NCBI GenBank assembly: GCA_033439795.1
Contig: JAUTDP010000009.1
Location: 1,612,001 to 1,676,000, forward strand
DNA: 64,000 bases
Reading direction: 5' to 3'
From: Sordaria brevicollis
Lineage: Eukaryota > Ascomycota > Sordariomycetes > Sordariales > Sordariaceae
Positions 36,153 through 47,229 of this stretch are shown in pieces. Position 1 is the first letter of the stretch. Every line of letters starts with the position of its first letter. A model generated the notes under the pieces. That model worked only from the letters and a program-made list of their open reading frames with translations, searched no databases and was not told where the DNA came from. The translations under genes and the position numbers were made by a program.

Positions 36153-37750
36153 TAGACTACGGCTTGGTGATTGTCCTCGCAGCTTCTAGTGTTGTTGCTG
36201 GGGCTAGCTGAAGAAGGCGCCATGGTTGCCTTCTAACCTACGGGTTGGTTCTTATCAGCTTGAGTGCCCACTTGCGGGCATTCGGGAGAATAAGCTATGC
36301 GGCCAGGTAAATCGGCAATAGGTATACCTGCGTAGCATAGTGGTCGTGGTTGGCGCTTATGCTCTGTAACAACAAAGAAATAAGGAGAGGGGCAGCGGCG
36401 CTTTTTGCTTTCACTTTGAGGAAGGAGTTGGCGCAAAATCAGGACGCATCACATCACATCTTGAACGTTTTTACATCATATCGCGGCATCAGTCCTGGGT
36501 TTCCTTCTTGACATTTTCCGCACAGCGCAATTATATCCGCTGCAAGGGTTTTTTCTTTCTTTTCTGATGGAATAAATGCGTTTTGCGTTCCTTCAGTCTG
36601 ATGACATTGGAGCGAAGGAACTTTGGGTCGAAACCTACTGTTTTTCAAAGTCGAGGGAGGGGGTACTATCAAGGTTTTTTATAAGGGGCAACATATGTGG
36701 ATAGCCCGGTATAACATCGTTCAAAGCAAAGCATTATACATACATTTGGCTTTTTATCAAGGACGGAAATGAAGCGGCGCGAGCAGGAACAAGACTATGC
36801 CCGTGCGATGAAGTGGTGCAAAAGGGGGTCATGGATAACAATTCGCGAAGTTTGCTTCCAGTTTGTACGTTTCTGTACGCCTAGCGATCCTTGTGTAACC
36901 TTGAAGGACTGGAAGGTTGAACGGGTTGTCGAAGGAACATTCTATCACGTCTGAAACTTAGGTCACCATATTTGAGTGAGCGCGAATAGGAGTAGACGAA
37001 AGCGCTGCATGACCACAAGCCTACGCATATTCTGCGACCCGACACTCAACGTGATATATAAGTTAAATTTTAAGTGCCGTACCTGTGTTTACAATTTGAT
37101 ATCTCAACTGTGAGAACCACCTCCTCATCCCAGCCTTTTTACATACTGGACTTCACTTTGACTTGTTCTAGCAATCCCGTTTTAACCAGAACAACATGAC
37201 GTCGTACCTAGGTGAAATATGTATGAGGCGCAACTCCCACGTGGGTAGTAACAATAATATTGTACCTATCAGATCTTTTCCCACCCACTTAACGGCTTGT
37301 TCCGTCCCTATATAATCCTTCTTAACGAAGGCTTGTACTGCGCCATTGCCATTCGGAACTTCGGAGGTAAGAGGTGAGAAACGAAAGCCACACACACTCG
37401 CACTTAGTTATGTAACAACTGCGGAGCCACATCCATCATGTATGTGCAGGCTGTTACACATTTAGTACCGTTAGCCGCCACCCCGCGTTCATTTTGACTA
37501 GTGGCCTTTCAGGGAGTGAGCGTGGGTTTAGGCTCAACTTCTGTCGCTGGTGGCTGAGGAAAAAGAAGAAGAAGACACGCACCATGGTGAACGGGAATCG
37601 GGATTCCGGGAGGCTTGAGGTTTTGGATGAGGCGTTGAGTTCGATTAGTGTTTGTCTACTATGGTGTAGACGGGAGGTGACACCGAAGAGGCGTTTTAGG
37701 AGTTTTCATGCTGGTTAGAACTTGTTGCTGTTTCTCTGTGGTTCAATTTC

Positions 37751-37829
37751 CTTTATTTATTTTTTTTAGTTTATTGTTGAAATATAATTTTTTTTTTCAT
37801 TTTTTTTTTTATTTTTTTTTTATTTTTTT
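37751..37829. repeat. T-rich low-complexity tract
   Basis: About 80 bases consisting almost wholly of T with scattered A, including several runs of eight to ten T. Confidence 0.8.
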
Positions 37830-39268
37830 GGCGTGGTTTATACTCATTGTTTGATAAAGCTCTCTGTAGTTCTTGATAAGCTCATAGTGCCAGTGGCGAT
37901 TCTATACTATAGATGATTCTTTCTCAAGTTTAGAAATATACTTTATTGTAAGCGGCTATATGTCGCTTCCTCGGTTTTTTGGCCTGGCATTTACCAGAAA
38001 AGATGTAGGGAAGAAGAGGCAGCATATTGTGTATTTTTGTACACCTTGATAGAGGTGCTTACGACTGCTGCGAGGAGTAAAAAACCAGTAGCTACCAACC
38101 TAGCTAAGGTAATCAAAATGATGTGTGTCTCCTTAGAGGCATGTGTAAAAGGCAACTTGGCTTGACTGCAGGTTGCAATCTGCCACCCTTGTCCCCGGGT
38201 TGCTTTTTCTGGGAGCATTTGACGTAGGTATATCTTAGGAAGTACATAGTACCTGCCTTAGTGCTGGCTATGTAACAGACTAAGGTGGGTGTAGGTGTAG
38301 CCAATGAAGTCATTATCCAGATTTCCGTGAGCGCGGCTGTTTCGGTTCTGTGGAAGGAAGAATAGACGCAAATGCCAAGGCTCCTTTGGTGTGAAGGTAG
38401 GTTGTTTGAGTAAGATCTTTATGGGATGTTCCGCCGTCCGAGTTTTGATACGGGCCGTAACTAACGTTATGTTGATGCCGATGACCGACCAGGTAAATCA
38501 TGTGTGTGGATCTACTCAGGTATGTAGGCGATCCATAACATGTCTCGCTTTCTAACCATAGTCCGAACTCTATCTGTCATGTGGCGCCTGGAGGGCTCGA
38601 AGAAGATCATGCCGGGACGAAAGATTTGAAAGTCGTACAACAGTCTGATTACCTACCCGTGGATATTCTGTGTCAAAGTGATTCTAACTTTGGCGCGGTG
38701 CATATCAACAAACTCCTTTCCCCCCAAAGTGGAAGTAGATGAGATCGTGTACCTTGCATAACCGCCGTACCATTTAGGTAAGTAAGCGAGAATAACCTCA
38801 AAAAAGAGCCGCAATGTGTTTTGTGTGAAACGGGATAATGTATGTGTGCCACTGACGCTGTATGGAGATCAAATCAACCAGATGGAACGCTGATGCGCAG
38901 GAATGGGGGTGCTTGTGTCGAAGAGGATCCCGAATTAGACATCGTTTTCTTGGATAGTATCAATGTTTGGACTATGGATAGGGGATCTTGATGGTTGGAA
39001 GAAGATGAAGAGTTGGGAGAAAAAGGTAACATTCTGGTCCTCGTGCCTGCATATTGCAAAGTTGCACGTTCCTGGATTTAGTTGGAGGAAGGTGTATTGG
39101 ACCCTAGCAAAAAGACAGGAAAGTGGAAGGTGTAAACTTCAAAATATTGGATCATCAAACGCCAATGCCGGGTATCGGAAGACAGAAGAGAGGGTGTTCA
39201 GTGGGTATCAGGCAATAGGCGAGAGAAAAAGAAACCCTTTTGGGAGTTGGATGGAGGGCTGGATGGTT

Positions 39269-39297
39269 GGATTGATTGATAGATTGATTGATTGATG
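39269..39297. repeat. GATT microsatellite
   Basis: Imperfect tandem GATT units, about seven copies, with one GATA interruption. Confidence 0.8.
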
Positions 39298-39510
39298 AAT
39301 CGTGACACTGCGCGGGTGTTGAGCAAAATAAAATAAAAGAAAAGAAAAGAAAGGGTGCTGACAGTGTGTGGGTGTGTATCGAAAGATTGATACAGCCCGT
39401 GCGGCAGTCGTCGTTCGGTTCGGTGGTCGTCGACGTCGTCGTCGTCGTCGATGTGATGCACAGATAGGTATGCTAAAAATAGTTATAAATAGATCAAGCA
39501 TGGCGGGGCC

Positions 39511-39622
39511 TGGTCAGATTTCGACAATGGGCTAATTGTTGGCTTACCCAATGGCAGCTTTTAGCCCACTTGGGCGCTTGTAGCCCAACTGTGGGCTAAT
39601 TTCAACCCACGGCAACTGACCA
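39511..39622. repeat. inverted-repeat cluster (fold-back)
   Basis: TGGTCAG (39511-39517) is matched by CTGACCA (39616-39622). Between them are GGGCTAAT twice and TAGCCCA twice; TAGCCCA-ACTG-TGGGCTA at 39581-39598 is a perfect 7-bp hairpin, preceded by a second small GCCCA/TGGGC hairpin. No target duplication is seen. Confidence 0.6.
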
Positions 39623-42472
39623 ACCAGAGGAGCGAGATGGCCTTGTCGTTTTGTGATGCTATTCCCTGTGAGAGGGGTCACTAGGGTTCTGTGCAGACGA
39701 TGTGCATGCGTCACATTGTGAACCGTTGCGGTCTCCTTGCATTGTTGCACAATGACACGGTGCCCGGTTCCGACAACCCGAGAGTGGAAGATCGATCAAC
39801 ACCTCGCTAAGAAAACTGGCTCGGCGTCGCTTGTTTGGTGGAAGTTTTGAAAAAGTCCAGAAACATCCGAAAGGCGGATATGAATGGTTGTGGATAATGA
39901 ATCCAGTATGAGGATGTCAATGGGGTTGTCGTGATATTCTTCTAGTTTGAAATTCGAGATGCCATATCCTGACCTCTGTAGTTTCGGACTTGACTCCGCC
40001 GGCTATGGAAGGAGACCGTCAACGGCCACCACACGCGACGTCATTAGGAAATCTACACCAGAATGCGGCTTAACAATCTGTAGGTCTAGGCCTTTTGCTA
40101 GTCGGCCGGTGTGACCAGGCCGGACTTGCACTTTTCCCCTTTCTCCAAGTTTGGTAGATTGCTACGATAATTCTTACCCTCTTGACTTTGCCATGTCAAA
40201 TCTGTTTTATACTCTTTTTAGATCCCACGTGATGGAACACTAGGATACGTCTTCTCTCGGTGTCTCGAGTACCATGCATTGGCCATGCTCTTCATCTCGA
40301 ATTAACTGGGCATGCAGCGTCGTGATGATGGATGTACCTACTGGCGAGGACGGCCAGCGCCTAAAACTTAGATCCCGAGGGCTGATGATGCTTGAAGAAA
40401 CGGTTATCAAATCTCTTGTTTGAACTAAGACTGGCTAGCGTATGGTCGACCAAAAGATTCGCATCTATTTGTGTACTCAAAGATCTGCCTCGGAGACATT
40501 GGTTGTAGGTTTGGTGAGTTTTGGTTCCCAAAATGTAACCTAGCATAATGGGTTGATACTTGTCAACGTGCCAGTGGAGGCTTACGGCGGCAATTGGTGG
40601 TTTCTATGGCTTAGAAACCTTTGTCATGCCTTTGTTGTTTCATGATGAGTGTTCTGTAAGGTAGATTTTCACAGTAAGAGGGTTTAACATTCCCAAACCT
40701 GCAATTAGACAGGCACCAAAACGGACCTTTTCTGATACGTGAGCAGCTTCTCTTTGGGCGGGCATTGAGACAAGTATCCAAGCTTGCGTTCGAGAAATAC
40801 AGAGGATTGCCTTGGAGAACGAACATCTTGTGGTACCAAGGTTCGATATACAAGCTTCCATACGGCTCGGAGGATGTCGTGTGTACAGCATATTCGAAGC
40901 CCGAGACAATTCTGGTGGCCGGGACCGTCATGTTGTTGGTAGGCATCTGCCTGCATGTGGAGACGTCCAAGAGGGTACGTACCGGGACTTAAAAGGCCGG
41001 GGGGAGATGGGATGAACCGATTCGAGCATCTTGGATGACCAGCAACACCTATTCAGTCGTCACACTGTGACAGCGACTTCAACGGAAGCTACCATCACGC
41101 AAGCATATGCTGGGAGTGGGAGAGTTGATGCGCTGAGAACTCATCATCCAGGTTGCGGTACCATGCCTAGGTAAAAGGAGACTCGTACATCTTGACATTG
41201 ATCGTCCCGGCAAAGCAATTCATTCGTTCAACCATCATTGGCTGGAAGCTAGGGGTGGTTGAATGAGTGATCTCAGATCGTTCCGGCAAATTAGTGCAGG
41301 CCTTTTGATCTACATCCATGTTGCGGAGCGAGGTTAGCCAGTTCATCAAGCGACAAAATATTCCGTACTTGAGGATCATGACTACACGTGTACGTGTCAT
41401 GGTCTCTAGGTAGTCACACCGACGAAGATCTCAGCTTGAAACAACAACTTGACGCAATTGAGAAAAACACTGCTGTGACAAAGCCTAGATAGAAGACTAG
41501 ACCAGGGCTCGACAGGAGAAAGCGCAGGAATGTGTTAATTAAGATGCTGGTGCTGGTAACCCAGCTCGTCGCTCGAGAGAATGTTTGGGACGAATGCTGT
41601 GTTTCACCTGGAACTAAAGGGAACAATCATCTCGTCATATACGTCCACCTGCTATACTTTAGCAACCAAAAGGCTTGAACGGTTCCGAAGGAGTCGTGAT
41701 AGCCTCCTTTGTTGTCTTGGAGAGTCCAGACCTTCGAGGAAGACAGATGCGGCTCGAATTTCCATAGGGCCGGGCAAGACCGCATTTTCTGTACACGGCT
41801 GTTACAGGTCCCTGGGAAGCGAGATGGCGTCGGCTGGTGGACGGAAGGGTATCGACCAGTTGCGGGGTGTTTCGGCCTTTCATGTTTCTTGTCGTCCAAA
41901 CTTCCGGTGCAAAAAAGACAGCGGGACGTGCCAGACGGCCAGAAAGAACGAATGAAGCCAGAGTGCCAGACATTGATGTCGGGGATGAGAAATGAAGGAA
42001 GGAGCCTTGTCCGCCAAGACCTGACTCGTGTGTGCTGTTTCCCCCCTGTGTGCGGTGCCCCTCGACTTCCATCTTTCCCTTTTGTTCCTGCCCGCGACGG
42101 GATGCGGTTGTTGTGACTTTCAGTTTGTGTCGTCGTAGGTGTCCCCTGGGTGGTGGGTTTCCACCTTTTTCGTGCAGTACCTAGCGGGTGTAGGTAAGCA
42201 CCCACTCCACGCCCCGGCACCCAAGGGACCGGACCCTCCACTACGGCACTCCCATCCCACCCCAGCCGAACTGTGTGGTAGCGTAGGAGGAAGGGGAGTG
42301 CAGCGGTGCCCCCAGGCCCTGAGCTTGGTTTCCCCTTCGCAACACTCCCGTCGCTCGGTCGTCTTTCCCTCTTCCCCCAACACCCATCGGCTTGCGTGTG
42401 AACGTCAAGTCGTCGATTGATCTATTATTAGAATCATCAAACCAGCCTCAACTGCATCGACCGGCGCCGCAA

Positions 42473-42486
42473 GGTACTGCAGTACC
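42473..42486. promoter_or_regulatory. 14-bp perfect palindrome upstream of the MADS-box gene
   Basis: GGTACTGCAGTACC lies about 520 bp before the ATG. It could be a dimeric-factor site, but no known factor is assigned. Confidence 0.3.
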
Positions 42487-43004
42487 AAGTACGACGTCTT
42501 CAAACTTCTTTTGCATGTCTAGATATTTTATATCGAGATACCTGCTGCTGCCGACGAAAGAGCTCTTGACCCTGTGCCGGCGGTGTTGACGACTTCACTC
42601 TTTTTTAGCAACCAGACATCCTCCATCCCCGAGTCCATCCATTCCATCACCAATTCCAACACATGCAGCTTCTGCATCGGACTTTTTTTTTATATATATT
42701 TGAACATCGTATAGACGCTCTGCATTGCTTGTTCACGTACTGCAAGCTTGCGCAAATCACCAGTTTCATACTTGTCGAACGGCTGCTTCTACAGCAACAT
42801 CAGATCGAAGCACCTGGACTCGTCCTGTCCTGAACCCGAGAACCGTCTGCCCGGGATCGTCAATCACAAGCATCCAAAAACAACCGTCGCGGCGCCTCTT
42901 ACCACTTTTACATTGCCGTTGTTCTGCCACTCCTAGAACTATAATAAGCTTCAGAATCAAGGAACCAATTCCGTTCTCCAGAAGGAACGAGACATCTTGC
43001 CAAG

Positions 43005-45019
43005 ATGGGCAGGAGAAAGATTGAAATCAAGGCAATTAAGGATGACAGGAATCGCTCCGTGTAAGTGTCAAACCTCCGCGATATAATGCGCGTTATGCAG
43101 CTAGTACTAATGCGTTGGAACACGCAGAACATTTTTGAAGCGAAAGGGAGGCTTGTTTAAGAAAGCGCATGAGCTTTCGGTTCTGTGCTCTGTCGATGTT
43201 GCCGTTATTATATTTGGCAACAACAAAAAGCTGTACGAATATTCATCCGGTAACATCCGCGAAATACTACAGCGATATACCTACGTCAGTACAATCCCAG
43301 CAACCCTTCTCTCCTTTCGAGATCATATACTTACCATATTGCTTGATGTAGCATGGAGGACCCAATGAGCACAAAGGCCCACAAGATTTCAATGGCGGGG
43401 CCGACGACGACGATGACGACGACGAGAATGGGACCAATTCGCAAGGGGAACAACAGCATATGATTTATCAGCCAAACCCGCCCGCTCCATTTCCTTACAT
43501 CCGACATACAAGTCTTTCTGATTCACCTCCGGTGCCAAACGGTGCATTCGGACCGCAGCCGGGACACCAGATGAGCCGCGCCCATACACCTCAACCGCCC
43601 TTTGTCATCGCTCGGCCACCATCCGTTAACGATATCCGAAGGTTGAGGCCCGGCCAACCAGTCGGTCCCGTGGGGGTTGCCCAGGAACTTCAGAATAGGA
43701 GCGCATTCGTACCATCACCTCCCATCTACAATCCGCAACCTCCTGCTACCATGGCGCCAACCCACGGTCTTCCATCACAGTTACACCCTCAGTATCCATT
43801 CCAACCGTCTCAACCGCCTGCTCATCCCATGCAACAGTTTGAGGACCAACGAAGGTCGCCTCTTCCCCCGACATTTGTCTCTCAACCGCCGCCACCCCCA
43901 GCACAACGTCCACATTCTACGTCTCCGCCTGAACTACTTCAACCGCCCATGACGCAGCAACAGGCACATCGCCATTCTGCGTCTCCTCAAGTTCACCAAG
44001 CCCAGCTTCCGCAGCAGCCACCGCGTATACCGAGTGCAAATATGTCACCGCCTCCGCCACAGCCAGCTCAACCACCTCAGCAGCACCAGCACCAGTACCA
44101 GCAACCGAATCATCTCTTGTCTAATCAAAACCTCCAGCCTCCTGCACCGCCAAAGCCGGAGGACCGGCCCCGCCGGCTGATTCCGACACTGAATACATCG
44201 GTCAAAAATCATGGGCAGGGTAGTGTCTTTACGCCTATTGAACCGGAGAACAAGTCGATTTTGTCTCAGCATTTTGCCGCATTCCGTCCGGAGATCAAGT
44301 CTGAATCGCCGAACAACCGGTCGCAGTCTCTTGATGGTGGCAGCATGTCCAAGCCTAATACCTCCACACCATCGATCCAGCTCTCCAGCGCAAATGGCCA
44401 AGGCACAACGCATAGGACCAATTCTTTAACTGCAATCTCCCAGTCGACGCTTCCACCGCCTTCCCGGCCTCCACACCTGCGTGTGGGAGGTGGTGGGCCA
44501 TTGCGACCGCGACTCAAAGTACAGATTCCGGACGACTCGGACAGTGGAAGCGCTGCTGGCTCGGCCAGCTCTCCTCGGGTAACAACCACGACGGACTCTG
44601 CCGCGCCACAACCGTTGAAGACCGGCCCTGTACTTCCACCACCGTCGCCTTCAGCTTCTAACTTACCATCTGCGGGTGCCACAGGGCCGCCTAATCCCTT
44701 TGCACCTCGATCAACTGTTCAACATAACAATATGCACATCGACACTCCCGTGTCTGCTCTCCCATCTCGATTTCTCGGTGATCTGTTGCCCAGCCCGAGC
44801 AGATTTTATCCTGCTGAATGGGGATACGGCATCGGCGGGGAAAGCAACACACTTCCTAGCCCTTTGAACTTTGCTACACCAGTTAACGGGACTGGACCCT
44901 CGTTTTTGAGAGACGATCCCACTCCATTGAAGAGGAAGAGCCCCGAGACTAAAAGTACGGGGGCAGATAATGATTCTGGGAGCAATCACGACGCCAAAAG
45001 GATGCGGCACGATTCTTAG
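43005..45019 (+). CDS. RLM1: MADS-box transcription factor, Rlm1/MEF2 type
   Basis: Three exons: 43005-43060, 43128-43284, 43352-45019 (626 aa). The N-terminal 58 residues are a complete MADS box ([19 protein letters not shown], then [19 protein letters not shown] and [14 protein letters not shown]). The K-I-E-I-K start and the short distance to the next segment are those of MEF2/Rlm1 rather than SRF/Mcm1. The rest is Pro/Gln-rich and probably disordered activation sequence, with an acidic run (seven Asp) at about 85-95. In ascomycetes Rlm1 is activated by the cell-wall-integrity MAP kinase. The box is interrupted after residue 18 by the first intron, whose splicing is required for a functional box. 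The gene follows an unusually long upstream region. Confidence 0.9.
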
Positions 45020-45620
45020 GCCAATACGTTGCAATTGTCTTGCTTCTACATTAACTTGTTTGTTATTGGATACCTTTCTGTAACACTATCATATATATAC
45101 TCTTGGCATGGTATTGCGGCGTTTGTTTTCGAGCTGTTGTCTTGGATATGGGCTTTTCTTCTACCATATATCTTAGGCTTTTTGGTGATGGCTTGATCTG
45201 GCAAAGCCATCGCAAGTTCGTGGTTCAGTGGCGGTCCGGCGGTTTCACGGCGTTTTCTGGTGGAAGACGATTTATAGGTAGATAAAAATCACTACCCAGT
45301 GTAATACATCACCATAGCTTTCAAGTTCCTCTCTTTATTACAGAAACGACACTACCCAGTGTAATACATCACCATAGCTTTCAAGTTCCTCTCTTTATTA
45401 CAGAAACGAATGTTAAGCATAACTATATCTCATTCTGTTCGCGCTGTTTGCAATGTGTTACAAGTTTATCATCAGCCAACCAACTTAATCCAGCTTCTCG
45501 GGATGTATGCATAATTTTCCTTGGGTATCATTTTGACTTCTCTCACCGTGGTATATGTAGAAAGTGCGCGCGGCCTCCCATATCCATCACCCATGCCTCT
45601 CTTCCCATATGTCTGCCTCC
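45020..45620. other. convergent 3' region of MADS-box and FRG1-like genes
   Basis: 601 bp between stop codons; contains the 60-bp tandem duplication at 45290-45409 and otherwise no recognised feature. Confidence 0.5.
45290..45409. repeat. exact 60-bp tandem duplication
   Basis: Bases 45290-45349 are repeated without a mismatch at 45350-45409; the unit begins CACTACCCAGTG and ends TTACAGAAACGA. Confidence 0.95.
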
Positions 45621-46567
45621 TTAACCATACTTATCATGCTTCCCCTTGACTTTCAAATCCAGCAACACCTCATGATAGTCGCCCTCCCTCCTCGCCCTCT
45701 TCAGCCGTTTCACCTCATCCTCCTCCAGCTTCCTGCCCACCGCCTCCTCCAGCTCGCGCCGGCTGATCTTCTCCCGCGCCTTCTCCTCCTTGGACGCCTT
45801 GATGCGCGGCTTGAACCGCGCCTGCATGCGGATCCGCAGCGTGGTGTCGAACGAGATTTCGGCAGCGTCACCGCGGACCTCGGGCGCCGCGTTCGCTTTT
45901 GCTGATTTGGATGCCTTGACTGTCAAAAATGTTTCTCGCTGGGTTTGAATCTGGAACGTCCCCGGGGTGTCGAAGGTGGGAATTATGGAGAAGGACTCGA
46001 GAGGGGTGATGGCGTCGGAGGAAGCGGAGAATAGGCCGATTTTGTCGCAGCTTAGGTATCTTTTTGCAAATAAAGCGGAGTGATTAGCGAATTGTTCGTG
46101 ATGATAGAAAAGGAGGTGAGGTGGGAGGTGGGGGACGACGTAACGTACTTCCCATGATGCCCCTTAAACCTATAAAACTCCGTGCCCACAATCTTGTTGG
46201 CCACCCACACCTGCCGCACATCGTGCGGTTCCGCCGTCGCAGGGTTGTTGTCTACGATGTTCTCGATCGGTAGGGTGAACACCTTGCCCGTGGCGTCGCA
46301 GGCCAAAGCGGTCGGCGTGGGTTCGGTGGGCAGCACGAACATGATGGGTCCCGAAACGTCGGAGGGGAGGTCGGCGGATACCCAGCTGTTTTCGTCATTT
46401 TCGTCGTCTAGGTTTTCCGCTTTTGCTACTGCTGCTTCGTTGTTGTCGTCTTCCTTCTTGATTTGTTTTTCTTTTCGTTCCCTTGGGGCGTCATCGTCGT
46501 CGTTTCTTGTGGTTCTTTTTCTCTTCTTGGCTTTTTTGTCGCCTTTGAAGGTGAGTGGTTTAACCAT
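45621..46567 (-). CDS. FRG1-like family protein
   Basis: Two exons on the minus strand, 46567-46149 and 46059-45621 (285 aa). FRG1 is a conserved nuclear/nucleolar actin-bundling and RNA-biogenesis-associated protein with a fascin-like beta-trefoil. The start MVKPLTFKGDKKAKKRKR is the characteristic FRG1 N-terminus and a nuclear localisation signal; this ATG was preferred over one 57 bp upstream at 46624 for that reason. Trefoil marks include FYRFKGHHGKYLSCDKIG, spanning the intron, and GTFQIQTQRETFL. The C-terminus is basic and helical (REKISRRELEEAVGRKLEED). An acidic linker of about 60 residues follows the N-terminal signal. The divergent neighbour is the 2OG oxygenase-like gene. Confidence 0.9.
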
Positions 46568-47229
46568 CTTTCCTGCTAGCGCATTGGTTGTTGTTGCACG
46601 TGTGTGGTAGTTGTTCGTTGTCAATTGCTTGTGGAAATGTTGAGAAGATGAAGTTGATGGTATGCAAGCGAAGCGAGAGAGCGCGTTGTGTGACGTGACC
46701 GACTGACGTCCAGACGATAATGGAAGGTACCGAACGACACGATAAGATCGACTTTCTTATCGCGATAAGGACATCCCATCCCGACCGACACCACGCCGCC
46801 ATCGTGCTTGCTGGGCAAACCCCGCCTCCGGGGTGCGGCAGTGGGAATGCCCGCTGGAGCCGGTCGGGCGGAGCCCCCCTCATGCCCCATCTTTCGGCCG
46901 GGCCCACTTGCCTTGACAAGCAGGTCCGTTAGGCTCTGGCCATTCTGGGCGGCTTGGGAACGGGTTAGCGTCGGTAAATCAACTTGGTTGGATCTTGTTC
47001 ACTTGTTCTTACGAGGGCTCTTGGGGTCAAATGATCGTACGCACACGGTCGTGCCAATATATTAGGAAAATTTTACGAGGCAATATAAGACAAGACTTCT
47101 TGGTTCTTTGTTATTGAGGTGTCGTCTTGTCGAAAAAGCTTGTGAACTATTGCTACAATACGACAGGTTTATTCAGCAACATTCAGCTCAACACTCCAAG
47201 TTGATATCACCCACTTTATATATATCAAA
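46568..47229. promoter_or_regulatory. divergent region between FRG1-like and 2OG oxygenase-like genes
   Basis: 662 bp between the start codons. An AT stretch TTTATATATATC ends only a few bases before the 2OG gene ATG at 47230, too close to act as a TATA box for that start unless the leader is extremely short. Confidence 0.45.

Larger units (their letters stand above)
36153..43004. other. 6.85-kb gene-poor region between TAF1 and the MADS-box gene
   Basis: No conserved coding region is recognisable. It contains a T-rich tract (37751-37829), an inverted-repeat cluster (39511-39622), a GATT microsatellite (39269-39297), CTACCTA/TAGGTA-type motifs, and a GC-richer block (41.6-42.4 kb) with overlapping open frames on both strands. 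From about 42.4 kb it is C/T-rich and probably forms the leader of the MADS-box gene. Short frames such as 36769-36954 and 37584-37718 begin with plausible ATGs but match no family, so they are not annotated as genes. Confidence 0.5.

Noticed and set aside
36769..36954. 61-codon ATG-started frame after TAF1 as a small gene
   Set aside because: Plausible start but no domain, no splice context and no codon signal strong enough to separate it from chance.
37584..37718. 44-residue frame with a good Kozak context (CACCATGG)
   Set aside because: Too short and without similarity to judge; kept only as part of the gene-poor region description.
46568..46624. Longer FRG1-like start at 46624
   Set aside because: The 19 extra residues lack family similarity, while MVKPLTFKG at 46567 is the conserved FRG1 start.
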